Origin: Mycolicibacterium bacteremicum
Lineage (GTDB): Bacteria > Actinomycetota > Actinomycetes > Mycobacteriales > Mycobacteriaceae
Assembly: GCF_943913955.1 (NCBI RefSeq)
Contig: NZ_CALUAE010000007.1
Span: 41,293-105,292, forward strand
Direction of reading: 5' to 3'
Length of the DNA stretch: 64,000 nucleotides
Shown: positions 32,774-41,428 of the stretch, piece after piece
Layout: each line of letters starts with the position of its first letter
Position numbering within the stretch: position 1 is the first letter of the stretch
Notes under the pieces: generated by a model
Told to the model about the DNA's origin: nothing
Databases searched by the model: none
Seen by the model: only the letters and a program-made list of their open reading frames with translations
Program-made: the position numbers and the translations under genes

Positions 32774-33412
32774 TCAGTGAAATGTGACCGTGATCTGACC
32801 CGTGAGGGCGGCGCCGGCGACCGCGTTGGCCGCCGGCCGAGGCAGGACGACGAGCACCACCCGCTGAGCGGGCCCGCCCGGTTCGGCGGAGACCATGGCC
32901 ACCACCGCCCGGGTGGCGATCACCTCGGGTCGGGCATCGGCGTCGCCGACGGCGAGCACATCCACGACGTCGCCGGGACGGATCAGCTCGACCAGCGCCT
33001 CATCGGCCAGTGCGATGGGCACGATGCGCGCATCCGGTCCCGCGGTGGCCTCGGTCAGCCTGCTGCCGAGCAGTCGGACGTCGGTGAGCACCTCGCCGCG
33101 GCGGGCGGGCGCGGTCAGGTGGGCGCCGAGCACCGCCGTGACATCGGTCTGCGCGCCCTCGGGAACTGTTGTCACCAAACGGGATTCGAGCGCCACGTCG
33201 GTGGCGGTCAGGGGAGTCCCGGGGGTCAGGTTGCCGGCGGCGACCACCACATCGGCGCGTTCACCGGCGGGGTCGGGCCGCAGCGCGGCCACCGCGGCGA
33301 GCACCACGAGAAGTCCGGCGGCGACCCGGCGGGCGGCGACCGTGCGTGTCCAGTCGGGACGCAGCGCCGCGCGCAGCCGCGACAGCGCACTCGGATTCAG
33401 CGATTCCCCCAT
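32774..33412 (-). CDS. SAF-domain membrane protein (Rv0990c-like)
   Basis: A 212-aa protein with one TM at about residues 28-46 and an external SAF (antifreeze-like/CpaB-type) domain (VAAGNLTPGTPLTATDVALES, and IRPGDVVDVLAV). SAF proteins of this kind resemble pilus-assembly CpaB or flagellar FlgA, but no pilus genes are nearby. The start ATG 33412 is the first available. It matches Rv0990c in place, between mscL and the FmdB gene. Function unknown. Confidence 0.75.
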   Translation of the reverse strand: MGESLNPSALSRLRAALRPDWTRTVAARRVAAGLLVVLAAVAALRPDPAGERADVVVAAGNLTPGTPLTATDVALESRLVTTVPEGAQTDVTAVLGAHLTAPARRGEVLTDVRLLGSRLTEATAGPDARIVPIALADEALVELIRPGDVVDVLAVGDADARPEVIATRAVVAMVSAEPGGPAQRVVLVVLPRPAANAVAGAALTGQITVTFH

Positions 33413-33479
33413 CCGGCCACGCTAGGCCGGTGCGGGGCGCGACGGCAGCAGGACTTCTACCGCCTGTGGATAACGTCGA

Positions 33480-33827
33480 TCAGCTGGACGCGGCGGCCGG
33501 CGTGGAGCTGGAAGACGAGGAGGACGAGGACGACGTCGAGGATGTGCTCGAGCTCGACGACGATCCGGAGTCCGAGGAGCTCGACGAGGAACTCGACGTC
33601 GACGACGAGGAGCTGTCACTGCTCTTGGAGCTGCTGCTCGACGACGACGAATCGCGACTGTCGGTGCGGTAGAACCCGCTGCCCTTGAAGACGACGCCGA
33701 CCTTGCCGAACAACTTGCGCAGCCGTCCGTTGCACTTGGGGCAGGCCGTCAGTGAATCGTCACTGAACGCCTGGACCACGTCGAACCGATTGTCACACTC
33801 GGTACACGCGTAGGAATAGGTAGGCAC
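33480..33827 (-). CDS. ruc: FmdB-type zinc-ribbon protein with serine-rich tail (Ruc-like redox chaperone)
   Basis: A 115-aa protein from GTG 33827 (MPTYSYACTECDNRFDVVQ). Two CxxC pairs (CTEC near 8-11, CPKC near 30) form the FmdB zinc ribbon. From about residue 57 it is a disordered tail made almost entirely of serine with Asp, Thr and Gly. The M. tuberculosis counterpart Rv0991c has been described as Ruc, a redox-regulated chaperone that binds zinc through these cysteines when reduced and is activated by oxidation. GGAGG precedes the start. A longer ATG frame is unlikely. Confidence 0.85.
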   Translation of the reverse strand: MPTYSYACTECDNRFDVVQAFSDDSLTACPKCNGRLRKLFGKVGVVFKGSGFYRTDSRDSSSSSSSSKSSDSSSSSTSSSSSSSSDSGSSSSSSTSSTSSSSSSSSSSTPAAASS

Positions 33828-33899
33828 GACAACCTCCGAGACAGTCAAACTAATTGGCACTCTACCGGCTCAAGTGCCAGAACCGCTATGTGGCCCCGA

Positions 33900-34490
33900 T
33901 CATTCCCGGTCCGCGCCCCCGACAGGCACCAGGCCGAGGCCGGGGGTGAGCGCGTGCGTCATCGGCACGTCGTGGGGTTCGGCGGGTAACGCGTCGACCA
34001 GTTCGTCGTCGCGCACCACCGCGATCCGCCGGGCGGCCGGGTCCGCCAGCCCCAGCGCGCGGTCGTAGAACCCCGCACCGCGGCCCAGCCTGGTGCCGTC
34101 GCGCGCGACGGCCAGCGCGGGCACCAGCACGATGTCGGCCTCGGCGATGGTCTCCGGTGGCAGCCAGGGCGGCGCCGGTTCGCGCAACCCGAACGGGGCG
34201 GACACCAACTCGCCGGGCCGGTACGGCGCCCACTGCATGGGCCGGCCGGTGCGCGCGATCGGCAGCAGGATCCGCACTCCGGTGAGGTTGTCCAACAGTG
34301 GCACCCCCGGGCCGCCCGCGCCGGGTTCGGACCCCACCGGGATGTAGGCGACCAGGGTGTCCGCGCCGGCGGTAAGTTCGGTTATTTGCGTTTGCAGCGA
34401 CCGTGTTTCGCGCTCGCGATCACCGTCGGTGAGGGCCCGGCGAGCCGCGAGGATCGCCGATCGCAGTGCCGGTTTCGGCAGAGTTGCCAC
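33900..34490 (-). CDS. 5-formyltetrahydrofolate cyclo-ligase
   Basis: A 196-aa protein. The N-terminal KPALRSAILAARRAL is the usual start helix, and RDGTRLGRGAGFYDRAL near residue 145 is the nucleotide/folate-binding signature of methenyl-THF synthetases. It recycles 5-formyl-THF to 5,10-methenyl-THF with ATP. The start is a GTG at 34490 (or 34502, same frame). It is divergent from galU, with about 50 bp between the starts, as for Rv0992c. Confidence 0.9.
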   Translation of the reverse strand: MATLPKPALRSAILAARRALTDGDRERETRSLQTQITELTAGADTLVAYIPVGSEPGAGGPGVPLLDNLTGVRILLPIARTGRPMQWAPYRPGELVSAPFGLREPAPPWLPPETIAEADIVLVPALAVARDGTRLGRGAGFYDRALGLADPAARRIAVVRDDELVDALPAEPHDVPMTHALTPGLGLVPVGGADRE

Positions 34491-34543
34491 GTTTGCGCCC
34501 ACACCCTTCGCCTGAACCTCCAACGGGCATTACTGTGTCAACG

Positions 34544-35455
34544 ATGACACAGGCACAGGTACCGATTCCGCGGACGGCAGTCGTTCCCGCGGCCGGTCTG
34601 GGGACCCGTTTTCTCCCGGCGACCAAGACGGTCCCCAAGGAATTGCTGCCGGTGGTGGACACCCCCGGCATCGAGCTGGTGGCCGCCGAGGCGGCCGAGG
34701 CCGGCGGCGAGCGGCTGATCATCATCACCTCCGAGGGCAAGGACGGCGTCGTCGCGCACTTCGTCGAGGACCTCATCCTGGAGGGCACGCTGGAGGCCCG
34801 CGGCAAGCACGTGATGCTGGAGAAGGTGCGTCGTGCGCCGGCGCTGATCAAGGTCGAGGCCGTGGTGCAGGCTGAGCCGCTGGGCCTGGGCCACGCGGTC
34901 GGTTGCGTCGAGGAGAAGCTGGCTCCCGACGAGGACGCCATCGCCGTGCTGCTGCCCGATGACCTGGTGTTGCCGACCGGCGTGCTGGAGACGATGAGCA
35001 AGGTCCGCGCCAAGCGTGGCGGTTCGGTGCTGTGCGCCATCGAGGTGCCCGGCGACGAGATCAGTGCCTACGGCGTCTTCGATGTCGAGGTCGTGCCCGA
35101 TGCGGCCAACCCAAATGTGCTCAAGGTCAACGGCATGGTCGAGAAGCCCAAGGCCGAGGACGCGCCCTCGCCCTACGCGGCGGCCGGGCGTTACGTGCTG
35201 GACCGGGCGATCTTCGACGCCCTGCGCCGCGTCGACCGGGGTGTCGGCGGCGAGATCCAGCTCACCGATGCCATCGCGCTGCTGATCGAGGAGGGCCATC
35301 CGGTCCACGTCGTGGTGCACCGCGGCTCCCGACACGACTTGGGAAATCCCGGCGGCTACCTCAAGGCTGCGGTTGACTTTGCGCTAGAGCGCGACGACTA
35401 CGGACCGGAACTCCGGCGCTGGTTGGTCGAGCGATTGGGCCTGGCCGGGAACTGA
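34544..35455 (+). CDS. galU: UTP-glucose-1-phosphate uridylyltransferase GalU
   Basis: A 303-aa nucleotidyltransferase. AAGLGTRFLPATKTVPKELL at residues 17-36 is the UTP-binding signature; EKPKAEDAPSPYAAAGRYVL and DAIALLIEEG are the usual family blocks. It makes UDP-glucose for arabinogalactan precursors, trehalose and glycolipids. ATG 34544 is chosen; a GTG 9 nt upstream is in frame. It is the first gene of the galU-moeA-rimJ row and corresponds to Rv0993. Confidence 0.95.
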   Translation: MTQAQVPIPRTAVVPAAGLGTRFLPATKTVPKELLPVVDTPGIELVAAEAAEAGGERLIIITSEGKDGVVAHFVEDLILEGTLEARGKHVMLEKVRRAPALIKVEAVVQAEPLGLGHAVGCVEEKLAPDEDAIAVLLPDDLVLPTGVLETMSKVRAKRGGSVLCAIEVPGDEISAYGVFDVEVVPDAANPNVLKVNGMVEKPKAEDAPSPYAAAGRYVLDRAIFDALRRVDRGVGGEIQLTDAIALLIEEGHPVHVVVHRGSRHDLGNPGGYLKAAVDFALERDDYGPELRRWLVERLGLAGN

Positions 35456-35494
35456 CGACGCACGGCGGGTCTTCGAAGAGGAGAAAGGCATGCA

Positions 35495-36748
35495 GTGCGT
35501 TCGGTTGAGGAGCAGCAGGCTCGAGTAGCGGCCGCTGCGGTGGCTCCGCGGCCGGTGCGCGTGGCGATCGCCGAATCCCAGGGTCTGATGTGTGCGGAGG
35601 AGGTCGTCACCGAACGGCCGCTGCCCGGGTTCGATCAGGCCGCGATCGACGGATACGCCGTCCGCAGTGTCGATGTGCTCTCGGTCGGTGGCACCGATGA
35701 CGACGGGCTCAACCGGGAGGTCAGCCTGCCGGTGGTCGGCGAGATCGAGGCCGGTGCGCGCACCCCGAGCCGGCTGCAGCCACGTCAGGCCGCCCGGGTG
35801 CAGACCGGCGCGCCGATGCCCACCCTGGCCGATGCGGTGCTGCCCCTGCGCTGGACCGACGGTGGCCAGTCCCGGGTGCGCGTGCTGCGCGGGGTCCGGT
35901 CCGGGGCCTACGTCCGGCGCACCGGGGATGACGTGCAACCCGGTGACGTCGCGGTGCGCGCCGGGACGATCATCGGCGCCGCGCAGGTCGGTCTGCTCGC
36001 CGCGGTCGGACGCGACAAGGTGATGGTGCATCCGCGGCCGCGGATGTCGGTGCTCTCGGTCGGCGGCGAGCTGGTCGACGTGTCACGCACGCCCGGCAAC
36101 GGTCAGGTCTACGACGTGAACTCCTACGCGCTGGCCGCGGCCGGTCGCGACGCCGGGGCCGAGGTCAACCGGGTCGGCATCGTCGACACCGATCCCGCCG
36201 CGTTGCGGGAGGTGGTGGAGGGCCAGATCAGTCGATCCGAGGTCGTCGTCATCGCGGGTGCGGTCGGGGGAGCGGCCGCCGAATCGGTGCGGGCCGTGCT
36301 GGCCGAACTCGGCGAGATGGAGGTTGCCCGCATCGCCATGCATCCGGGATCGGTGCAGGGCTTCGGGCAGCTCGGTCGCGACGGTGTGCCGGTGTTCCTG
36401 TTGCCCGCCAACCCGGTGAGCGCGCTGGTGGTCTTCGAGGTGATGGTGCGCCCGTTGATCCGGATGTCGCTGGGGAAGCGCCAGCCGCTGCGCCGCATCA
36501 TCCAGGCCCGCACGCTGGCGCCGATCACCTCGGTGGCCGGCCGCAAGGGGTATCTGCGCGGTCAGCTGATGCGGGACCAGGACACCGGGGAGTACCTCGT
36601 GCAGGCGCTCGGCGGCGCACCGGGTGCGTCCTCGCATCTGCTCGCCACGCTTGCCGAGGCGAACTGTCTGGTGATCGTGCCCAGTGAGGCCGAGCAGGTT
36701 CGTACCGGCGAGGTCGTCGACGTCGCCTTCCTGGCGCAACGCGGCTGA
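35495..36748 (+). CDS. moeA1: MoeA/gephyrin-like protein (MoeA1; possible cell-division factor Glp)
   Basis: A 417-aa gephyrin-fold protein. PLPGFDQAAIDGYAV near residue 45 and LLPANPVSALVVFEVMV are typical MoeA blocks. The molybdate-insertion motif that reads SGGVSVG followed by an aspartate in E. coli MoeA is here AGAVGGAAAES: key residues are missing, as I also recall for M. tuberculosis MoeA1. In Corynebacterium a repurposed MoeA paralog (Glp) binds FtsZ and a membrane receptor GLPR; this gene, with rimJ and an acidic membrane protein downstream, fits that locus. Canonical cofactor synthesis is therefore doubtful. GTG start behind GAGGAGAAAGG. Confidence 0.85.
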   Translation: MRSVEEQQARVAAAAVAPRPVRVAIAESQGLMCAEEVVTERPLPGFDQAAIDGYAVRSVDVLSVGGTDDDGLNREVSLPVVGEIEAGARTPSRLQPRQAARVQTGAPMPTLADAVLPLRWTDGGQSRVRVLRGVRSGAYVRRTGDDVQPGDVAVRAGTIIGAAQVGLLAAVGRDKVMVHPRPRMSVLSVGGELVDVSRTPGNGQVYDVNSYALAAAGRDAGAEVNRVGIVDTDPAALREVVEGQISRSEVVVIAGAVGGAAAESVRAVLAELGEMEVARIAMHPGSVQGFGQLGRDGVPVFLLPANPVSALVVFEVMVRPLIRMSLGKRQPLRRIIQARTLAPITSVAGRKGYLRGQLMRDQDTGEYLVQALGGAPGASSHLLATLAEANCLVIVPSEAEQVRTGEVVDVAFLAQRG

Positions 36749-36760
36749 CGGCGTGCGAGC

Positions 36761-37414
36761 GTGAACCGCTGGCGGACCAGTCCCGCACACCCGGGCTGGC
36801 CGGTCCCGGTGGGGCCGCTGCGCGTGCCGGCCGGGGTGGTGACGCTGCGCCCGGTGCGGCTGCGCGACGGTGCTCAGTGGAGCAGGCTGCGGCTCGCCGA
36901 GCGCGCCCACCTGGAACCGTGGGAACCCAGCTCGGAGGTGAGTTGGGAAGCGCGGCATGCTCTTTCATCGTGGCCCGCGGTGTGCTCGGGTCTGCGCGGG
37001 GAGGCGCGCCGCGGTCGGATGCTGCCGTTCGTCATCGAGTTGGACGGGCAGTTCGCCGGCCAGCTGACCATCGGCAACGTCACGCACGGCGCGCTGCGCT
37101 CGGCGTGGATCGGCTACTGGGTGACCAAGCAGTTCAACGGCGCCGGGGTGGCGACGGCCGCGCTGGCGCTCGGGCTGGACCACGCCTTCGGCCCGGTGAT
37201 GCTGCACCGGGTGGAGGCCACCGTGCGGCCGGAGAACGTGGCCAGCCGGGCGGTGCTCGCCAAGGCCGGGTTCCGGGAGGAGGGCCTGCTCAAGCGCTAC
37301 CTCGACGTCGACGGCGCGTGGCGCGACCATCTGCTGGTCGGCATCACCATCGAGGAGGTCGACGGGTCGGTCGCGTCGATGCTGGTGCGCGCCGGTCGGG
37401 CCAACTGGGCCTGA
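36761..37414 (+). CDS. rimJ: RimJ/RimL-type GNAT N-acetyltransferase
   Basis: A 217-aa GNAT protein. ATAALALGLDHAFG and HRVEATVRPENVASRAVLAKAG are the acetyl-CoA-binding and C-terminal GNAT motifs of the RimJ family, which acetylate protein N-termini or antibiotics. It starts with GTG 12 nt after moeA1 and is probably co-transcribed. Corresponds to Rv0995. Substrate unknown. Confidence 0.85.
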   Translation: MNRWRTSPAHPGWPVPVGPLRVPAGVVTLRPVRLRDGAQWSRLRLAERAHLEPWEPSSEVSWEARHALSSWPAVCSGLRGEARRGRMLPFVIELDGQFAGQLTIGNVTHGALRSAWIGYWVTKQFNGAGVATAALALGLDHAFGPVMLHRVEATVRPENVASRAVLAKAGFREEGLLKRYLDVDGAWRDHLLVGITIEEVDGSVASMLVRAGRANWA

Positions 37415-37539
37415 CTCTTATTCGGCGAAACTCGCGTACCCGGGGTTCGCGCGGCCGCAAATACCCCGAAATTCCGTGATTCGGCCATGGCAATTGTTAC
37501 TCGTGTGACTTATGTGGCTGGTGGTGCTTGTATCCGAGG

Positions 37540-37557
37540 AATTACAGGTGTGTAATT
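37540..37557. promoter_or_regulatory. perfect palindrome upstream of the acidic membrane protein
   Basis: AATTAC-aggtgt-GTAATT is a perfect 6-bp inverted repeat with a 6-nt spacer, about 70 bp before the gene at 37626 and in an AT-rich patch. It looks like a dimeric regulator site. I cannot name the regulator. Confidence 0.35.
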
Positions 37558-37625
37558 GACCTCGGCGCGCCGCAGATGGATGCGCAGGTCACGGACCTAG
37601 CCTGAAGGGGAAAGGAGCAGGCATC

Positions 37626-38687
37626 ATGCCAAGCATCCCCCAATCTCTACTGTGGATCTCGCTCGTCGTTCTCTGGCTTTTCGTGCTGGTGCCGATGTTG
37701 GTGAGCAAGCGCGACAACGTCCGGCGCACCAGCGATGTCGCCTTGGCGACCCGGGTGCTCAATTCCGGCCGCAATGCGCGACTGCGCCGACCCCGGGCGA
37801 GCGCCGGTCACGTCAGTGATCCGGACTGGAAGCCGGCCGCCGACGACGAGTTCGACGCCGACCTGGAGGCCGAGCTCGATGACGAGCCCAAGGCGCGCAA
37901 GCGGGCCGTCGTGCTGGCCGCCGCCGCCGACGAGCCCGCCGAGTCGCCCTACCTGGACGTCGACGTCGTCGATGAGGACTCCGGCGCGCTGCCGGTGGGC
38001 TCGCTGCACGTCGACACCTCCGATGAGCCCGAGACCGACGAACTGACACTGGATTTCGACGCCGACGAGGCAGCGCCCGAGCCGGCGCCCGAGCCGGCGC
38101 CCGAGCCGGTCGCCGAGGAGAAGGTCGCCGAGCCGGCCGCCGAGGCCGATGACCTGCGCGACGACGACTACGAGTACGTCGAGGACACCTCCGGGCTGGA
38201 GGCCGAGGACGGTCTGGTCGACGACGACGAGCCCGCGCTGGCCGAGTCGATGGCCTCGGCCCGCCGCAACCGCTACGAGTCCAAGACCGCGCAGGCCGTC
38301 AGCGCCCGCAAGTACACCTTCCGCAAGCGGATGCTGCTCGGCATGTCGGTGACGCTGCTGCTCGCGGTCGTGCTGGCGGTCGTGGTCGCGCCGACGCTGT
38401 GGTGGCTGGCCGGACTGACCGGTGCCGTCACCGTGCTCTACCTGGCCTACCTGCGCCGTCAGACGCGGATCGAGGAGCAGCTGCGCCGTCGACGCGCACA
38501 GCGGATGATGCGGTCCCGGCTGGGCGTGGAGAACACCGAAGACGGCGATTTCGACGTCGTGCCGTCGCGGCTGCGCCGGCCCGGTGCCGCCGTGCTCGAC
38601 ATCGACGACGAGGACCCGATCTTCGAACACCTGGAGTACACGTCGTTCTCCCGGCATTACGACCTGCCCCGCGCGGCCGGACAATAG
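37626..38687 (+). CDS. acidic membrane protein, candidate Glp receptor (GLPR-like; Rv0996 position)
   Basis: A 353-aa protein. The N-terminus is one TM (about 7-26, SLLWISLVVLWLFVLVPMLV) followed by a basic patch. Residues 75-230 are strongly acidic with a PEPAPEPAPEP repeat and are probably disordered. A hydrophobic hairpin (about 238-278) gives two more TMs, followed by a basic arginine-rich segment and an acidic tail. AAAGGAG precedes the ATG. It lies after galU-moeA1-rimJ. Topology and neighbourhood fit the Corynebacterium Glp receptor; sequence-level homology was not tested. Confidence 0.75.
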   Translation: MPSIPQSLLWISLVVLWLFVLVPMLVSKRDNVRRTSDVALATRVLNSGRNARLRRPRASAGHVSDPDWKPAADDEFDADLEAELDDEPKARKRAVVLAAAADEPAESPYLDVDVVDEDSGALPVGSLHVDTSDEPETDELTLDFDADEAAPEPAPEPAPEPVAEEKVAEPAAEADDLRDDDYEYVEDTSGLEAEDGLVDDDEPALAESMASARRNRYESKTAQAVSARKYTFRKRMLLGMSVTLLLAVVLAVVVAPTLWWLAGLTGAVTVLYLAYLRRQTRIEEQLRRRRAQRMMRSRLGVENTEDGDFDVVPSRLRRPGAAVLDIDDEDPIFEHLEYTSFSRHYDLPRAAGQ

Positions 38688-38738
38688 CCACCGGTTTCGG
38701 CTGCCGCGGGTGTTCCTGGTAGCCTCCTATCTGGTCAA

Positions 38739-38811
38739 GGGGCTATAGCGCAGTTGGTAGCGCGTCTCGTTCGCATCGAGAAGGTCAGGGGTTCGATTCC
38801 CCTTAGCTCCA
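38739..38811 (+). tRNA. tRNA-Ala (anticodon CGC)
   Basis: A complete 73-nt cloverleaf. Acceptor arms are GGGGCTA and TAGCTCC with the G3-U70 wobble that identifies tRNA-Ala; the anticodon loop TTCGCAT gives anticodon CGC, reading GCG. The T arm is GGGG-TTCGATT-CCCC. The 3' CCA is not encoded. GCG is a common codon in this high-GC genome. Confidence 0.97.
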
Positions 38812-38826
38812 CAAAGTTTGAGTTCA

Positions 38827-39774
38827 CTACTGCGTACGTCGCAGGCGCTTGTCGCGGTACATCTGTTCGTCGGACAGTTTCACCAGATCCCCCTCGCCGC
38901 TGGCGATGCCCGCGCTGAACGTGACCGGCCCGCCGGATGCCGTCCACCTCTTGCGGATGCGCTCGACGACACGTTGGGCCTCGGCCTCGTCGACGCCGAC
39001 CAGAATCACCAGGAACTCGTCACCGCCGATCCGGAAGACGATGTCTTTGGATCGGGTCGACCAGCGCAACGTGTCGGCGAAGGAGACCAGCACATCGTCA
39101 CCGGCCTGATGTCCGTGCCGATCGTTGTAGAGCTTGAAGCCGTCGAGGTCGATGAGCACTACGGCGGATTCTCCGCCGTACGCGGCCAGTTGCGGCGCCA
39201 GCGTGTGCCGGTCGAACAGCTGGGTCAATGCGTCGGTCTGGGCAATGGCGCGGAGTTGGCGGCTCTGCTCCTGCAATCGTGAGACCAGCCAGGCCGGCAC
39301 TTCTGCGATGAGTGCCCACATGACCGCGGCCATGACGACCGCGGGCCAGGACGCCGGCATGGCGAGCTCGCCACCGATGACGAACGCCGCGACGCCGATC
39401 GGTAACAGCAGCAACGATCGTCGCGGCGGATTGGTCAGCCCGGCGTAAGCGAAGGTGATGGTGATGGTGCCCGGCAGGTCACGTGTCGCTGCCGGTTCGA
39501 TCAATCCCGCCGCCACGGTCGTGAGCAGCGCCGCGACCGGCCACCCGAACAACAGCCCGCGACGGTTGTTCCAGCCCGCCCGACGCCCGACGCACAGGAC
39601 CGCACCGACGGCGAGTGCAGCCGCCCCGAGCGCGACATACAGACGGTGCAACGCCGAACCGTCGGCGTGGGCCGTCGCCGCACCCGCGTATAGAGCGAGC
39701 ATCGCCAGATAGGCCGCCGCGCCGCCCAGGTGCCAGCGCGTGGCAGTCGGCAACAGGTCCACCCGCGAAGGCAT
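38827..39774 (-). CDS. membrane GGDEF-domain diguanylate cyclase
   Basis: A 315-aa protein with about five to six TMs in residues 15-165, then a GGDEF domain. The active-site RIGGDEF is intact (GGDEF at 250-254), and the product-inhibition I-site RxxD is present as RSKD exactly five residues upstream (241-244). DLDGFKLYNDRHGHQAGDD is the metal/GTP-binding loop. It is thus predicted to make c-di-GMP with feedback inhibition. No EAL domain. It converges on the tRNA gene. Confidence 0.85.
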   Translation of the reverse strand: MPSRVDLLPTATRWHLGGAAAYLAMLALYAGAATAHADGSALHRLYVALGAAALAVGAVLCVGRRAGWNNRRGLLFGWPVAALLTTVAAGLIEPAATRDLPGTITITFAYAGLTNPPRRSLLLLPIGVAAFVIGGELAMPASWPAVVMAAVMWALIAEVPAWLVSRLQEQSRQLRAIAQTDALTQLFDRHTLAPQLAAYGGESAVVLIDLDGFKLYNDRHGHQAGDDVLVSFADTLRWSTRSKDIVFRIGGDEFLVILVGVDEAEAQRVVERIRKRWTASGGPVTFSAGIASGEGDLVKLSDEQMYRDKRLRRTQ

Positions 39775-39837
39775 GCCGTCAGGATAGGGGCAGATGTGTC
39801 TCGATCTGCTGGGCGCTGCGTACGCGCGCTGTGCCGG

Positions 39838-40302
39838 TCACACCAGTCCGAGGCTGTTCTCGTTGCGTCGGCCGAGAATCGCGCCGAGGCCCAGCATGCC
39901 CAGTGCCAGCGCGAGGTGCAGCCAGTTGTCGGCGTCGTTGACCGGCACGAAGTTCATCGCGCTGTGGTGGTCGATCACCAATCCGTACAGGAACAGCACC
40001 AGGTAGATCGCGCCACCGCCGATGAGATACCCGCGCGCGGCGTTGAACGTCCGGGCCAGTGCGATGCCGGCCACACCGAACGCCAGATGCACCAGGTTGT
40101 GCAGCACCGACACGTTGAAGATGCCGAGCAGGGCGGCCTCGGAATGATGCCCGGCGAACGTCAGCTGGTCGTAGTGCGTCGTGATGCCGGGGATGAATCC
40201 GAGGATGCCCACCAGCAGGAAGACGGCCCCGACGGTCAGCGCCGCCTTCTGGACCGGCGTGCGGGTGGGTGCGGTGGACGTGCGCGAGCGGGGGTTGGTC
40301 AT
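39838..40302 (-). CDS. DUF4383 membrane protein
   Basis: A 154-aa protein with four predicted TMs: about 22-40, 58-80, 90-110 and 125-145. GVFNV-type NLVHLAFGVAGIALAR after the first loop is characteristic of the DUF4383 family of small actinobacterial membrane proteins. ATG 40302 is preferred because AGGA lies upstream; longer frames are not supported. Function unknown. Confidence 0.75.
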   Translation of the reverse strand: MTNPRSRTSTAPTRTPVQKAALTVGAVFLLVGILGFIPGITTHYDQLTFAGHHSEAALLGIFNVSVLHNLVHLAFGVAGIALARTFNAARGYLIGGGAIYLVLFLYGLVIDHHSAMNFVPVNDADNWLHLALALGMLGLGAILGRRNENSLGLV

Positions 40303-40417
40303 GGGAGATCCTCGCAGTAGGCGGCTCGTCGAGTCGCTGACTCCCACTGTCTTGAGGATGCCCGACGATGATCGCGGCGTACCCGAGGGCCGGCGTGGCA
40401 AACGTCGGCGCCACGGT

Positions 40418-41350
40418 TCAGCCGAACGACACCCCGGTGAGCTCCTCTGAGACCTCCCACAGGCGCGCGGCGCCCGGACTGTCACGCAAAGGCTTCCACA
40501 GCTTCTGCGCCCCGGGCGGCCCGCCGGCGTTGCCCGGCCACTGCGGTCCGTAGAACACGCCGGGGTCGGCCGCGGTGGCCGCCAGCAGCGCGGGTAGCGG
40601 CGCGGTCTGCACCGTGCCCACCAGCAGACCGCGCGCCGACAACCAGCGGATGATCCGCACGCCGGTGGTGTCCTCGGCGCGGCCGACCTCGGGACGCGCG
40701 GCCAGCAGACTGGTGGGCGCGACTCCGGGGTGGGAGATGTTGCTGGTGATACCCCAGCCCTCGGCGGCGCTGCGGCGCACGAGTTCCAGACCGAACAGCC
40801 CGCAGGCGATCTTGGACTGCCGATAGGCCGACATGCCGTCGTAGGTCAGTTCCCAGTTCAGGTCCGTCCAGTTGATCGAACCGCTGCGCGCGGCCACGCT
40901 GGTCTGCGAGGTGACCCGGGCACGCCCGGCCCGCAGCAGCGGAAGCAACTGCGCGGTCAGCGCGAAGTGCCCGAGATGATTGGTGCCGAACTGCAATTCG
41001 AAACCATCGGCGGTGGTCTGGCGGTCGGGCGGGGTCATCACGCCGGCATTGTTGATCAACAGGTGGATCGGTGCGCCCTCGTTGCGCAGCCGCTCGCCGA
41101 GCGCGGCGACCGACGACAACGCGGACAGATCCAGCGATTCCAGCCGCAAGCGGGCCTGCGGATGGCGCGCCCGGATGGCGGCCGCGGCGGCCTCACCCTT
41201 GGCGGTGTTGCGGACCGGCATGATGACCTCCGCGCCGGCCCCGGCGAGTCGGGTGGCGATCACCGTTCCGATACCGTCGCTGGCCCCGGTCACCAACGCG
41301 CGGCGCCCGGTCAGATCGGGCAGGGACACTTCGAACTTTTCACGTGGCAT
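40418..41350 (-). CDS. short-chain dehydrogenase/reductase
   Basis: A 310-aa SDR of the retinol-dehydrogenase/protochlorophyllide-reductase-like group. Cofactor loop TGASDGIG at 21-28, NNAG near 100, and the YxxxK pair in SAYRQSK near 177. MPREKFEVSLP at ATG 41350 gives the usual N-terminus. It is divergent from an XRE regulator with 78 bp between starts, an arrangement often seen where the regulator controls the SDR. Substrate unknown. Confidence 0.85.
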   Translation of the reverse strand: MPREKFEVSLPDLTGRRALVTGASDGIGTVIATRLAGAGAEVIMPVRNTAKGEAAAAAIRARHPQARLRLESLDLSALSSVAALGERLRNEGAPIHLLINNAGVMTPPDRQTTADGFELQFGTNHLGHFALTAQLLPLLRAGRARVTSQTSVAARSGSINWTDLNWELTYDGMSAYRQSKIACGLFGLELVRRSAAEGWGITSNISHPGVAPTSLLAARPEVGRAEDTTGVRIIRWLSARGLLVGTVQTAPLPALLAATAADPGVFYGPQWPGNAGGPPGAQKLWKPLRDSPGAARLWEVSEELTGVSFG

Positions 41351-41428
41351 ACCCACGACACTGCCCCGACGGCGTACCCGTAACCACGGACTGTCGATCC
41401 GTGGATGAGTGGGCGCGCGGGCAGCACA

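Noticed and set aside
38739..39838. Genomic island at tRNA-Ala with integrase and att site
   Set aside because: No integrase is present and I could not find a repeat of the tRNA 3' end downstream within the window.
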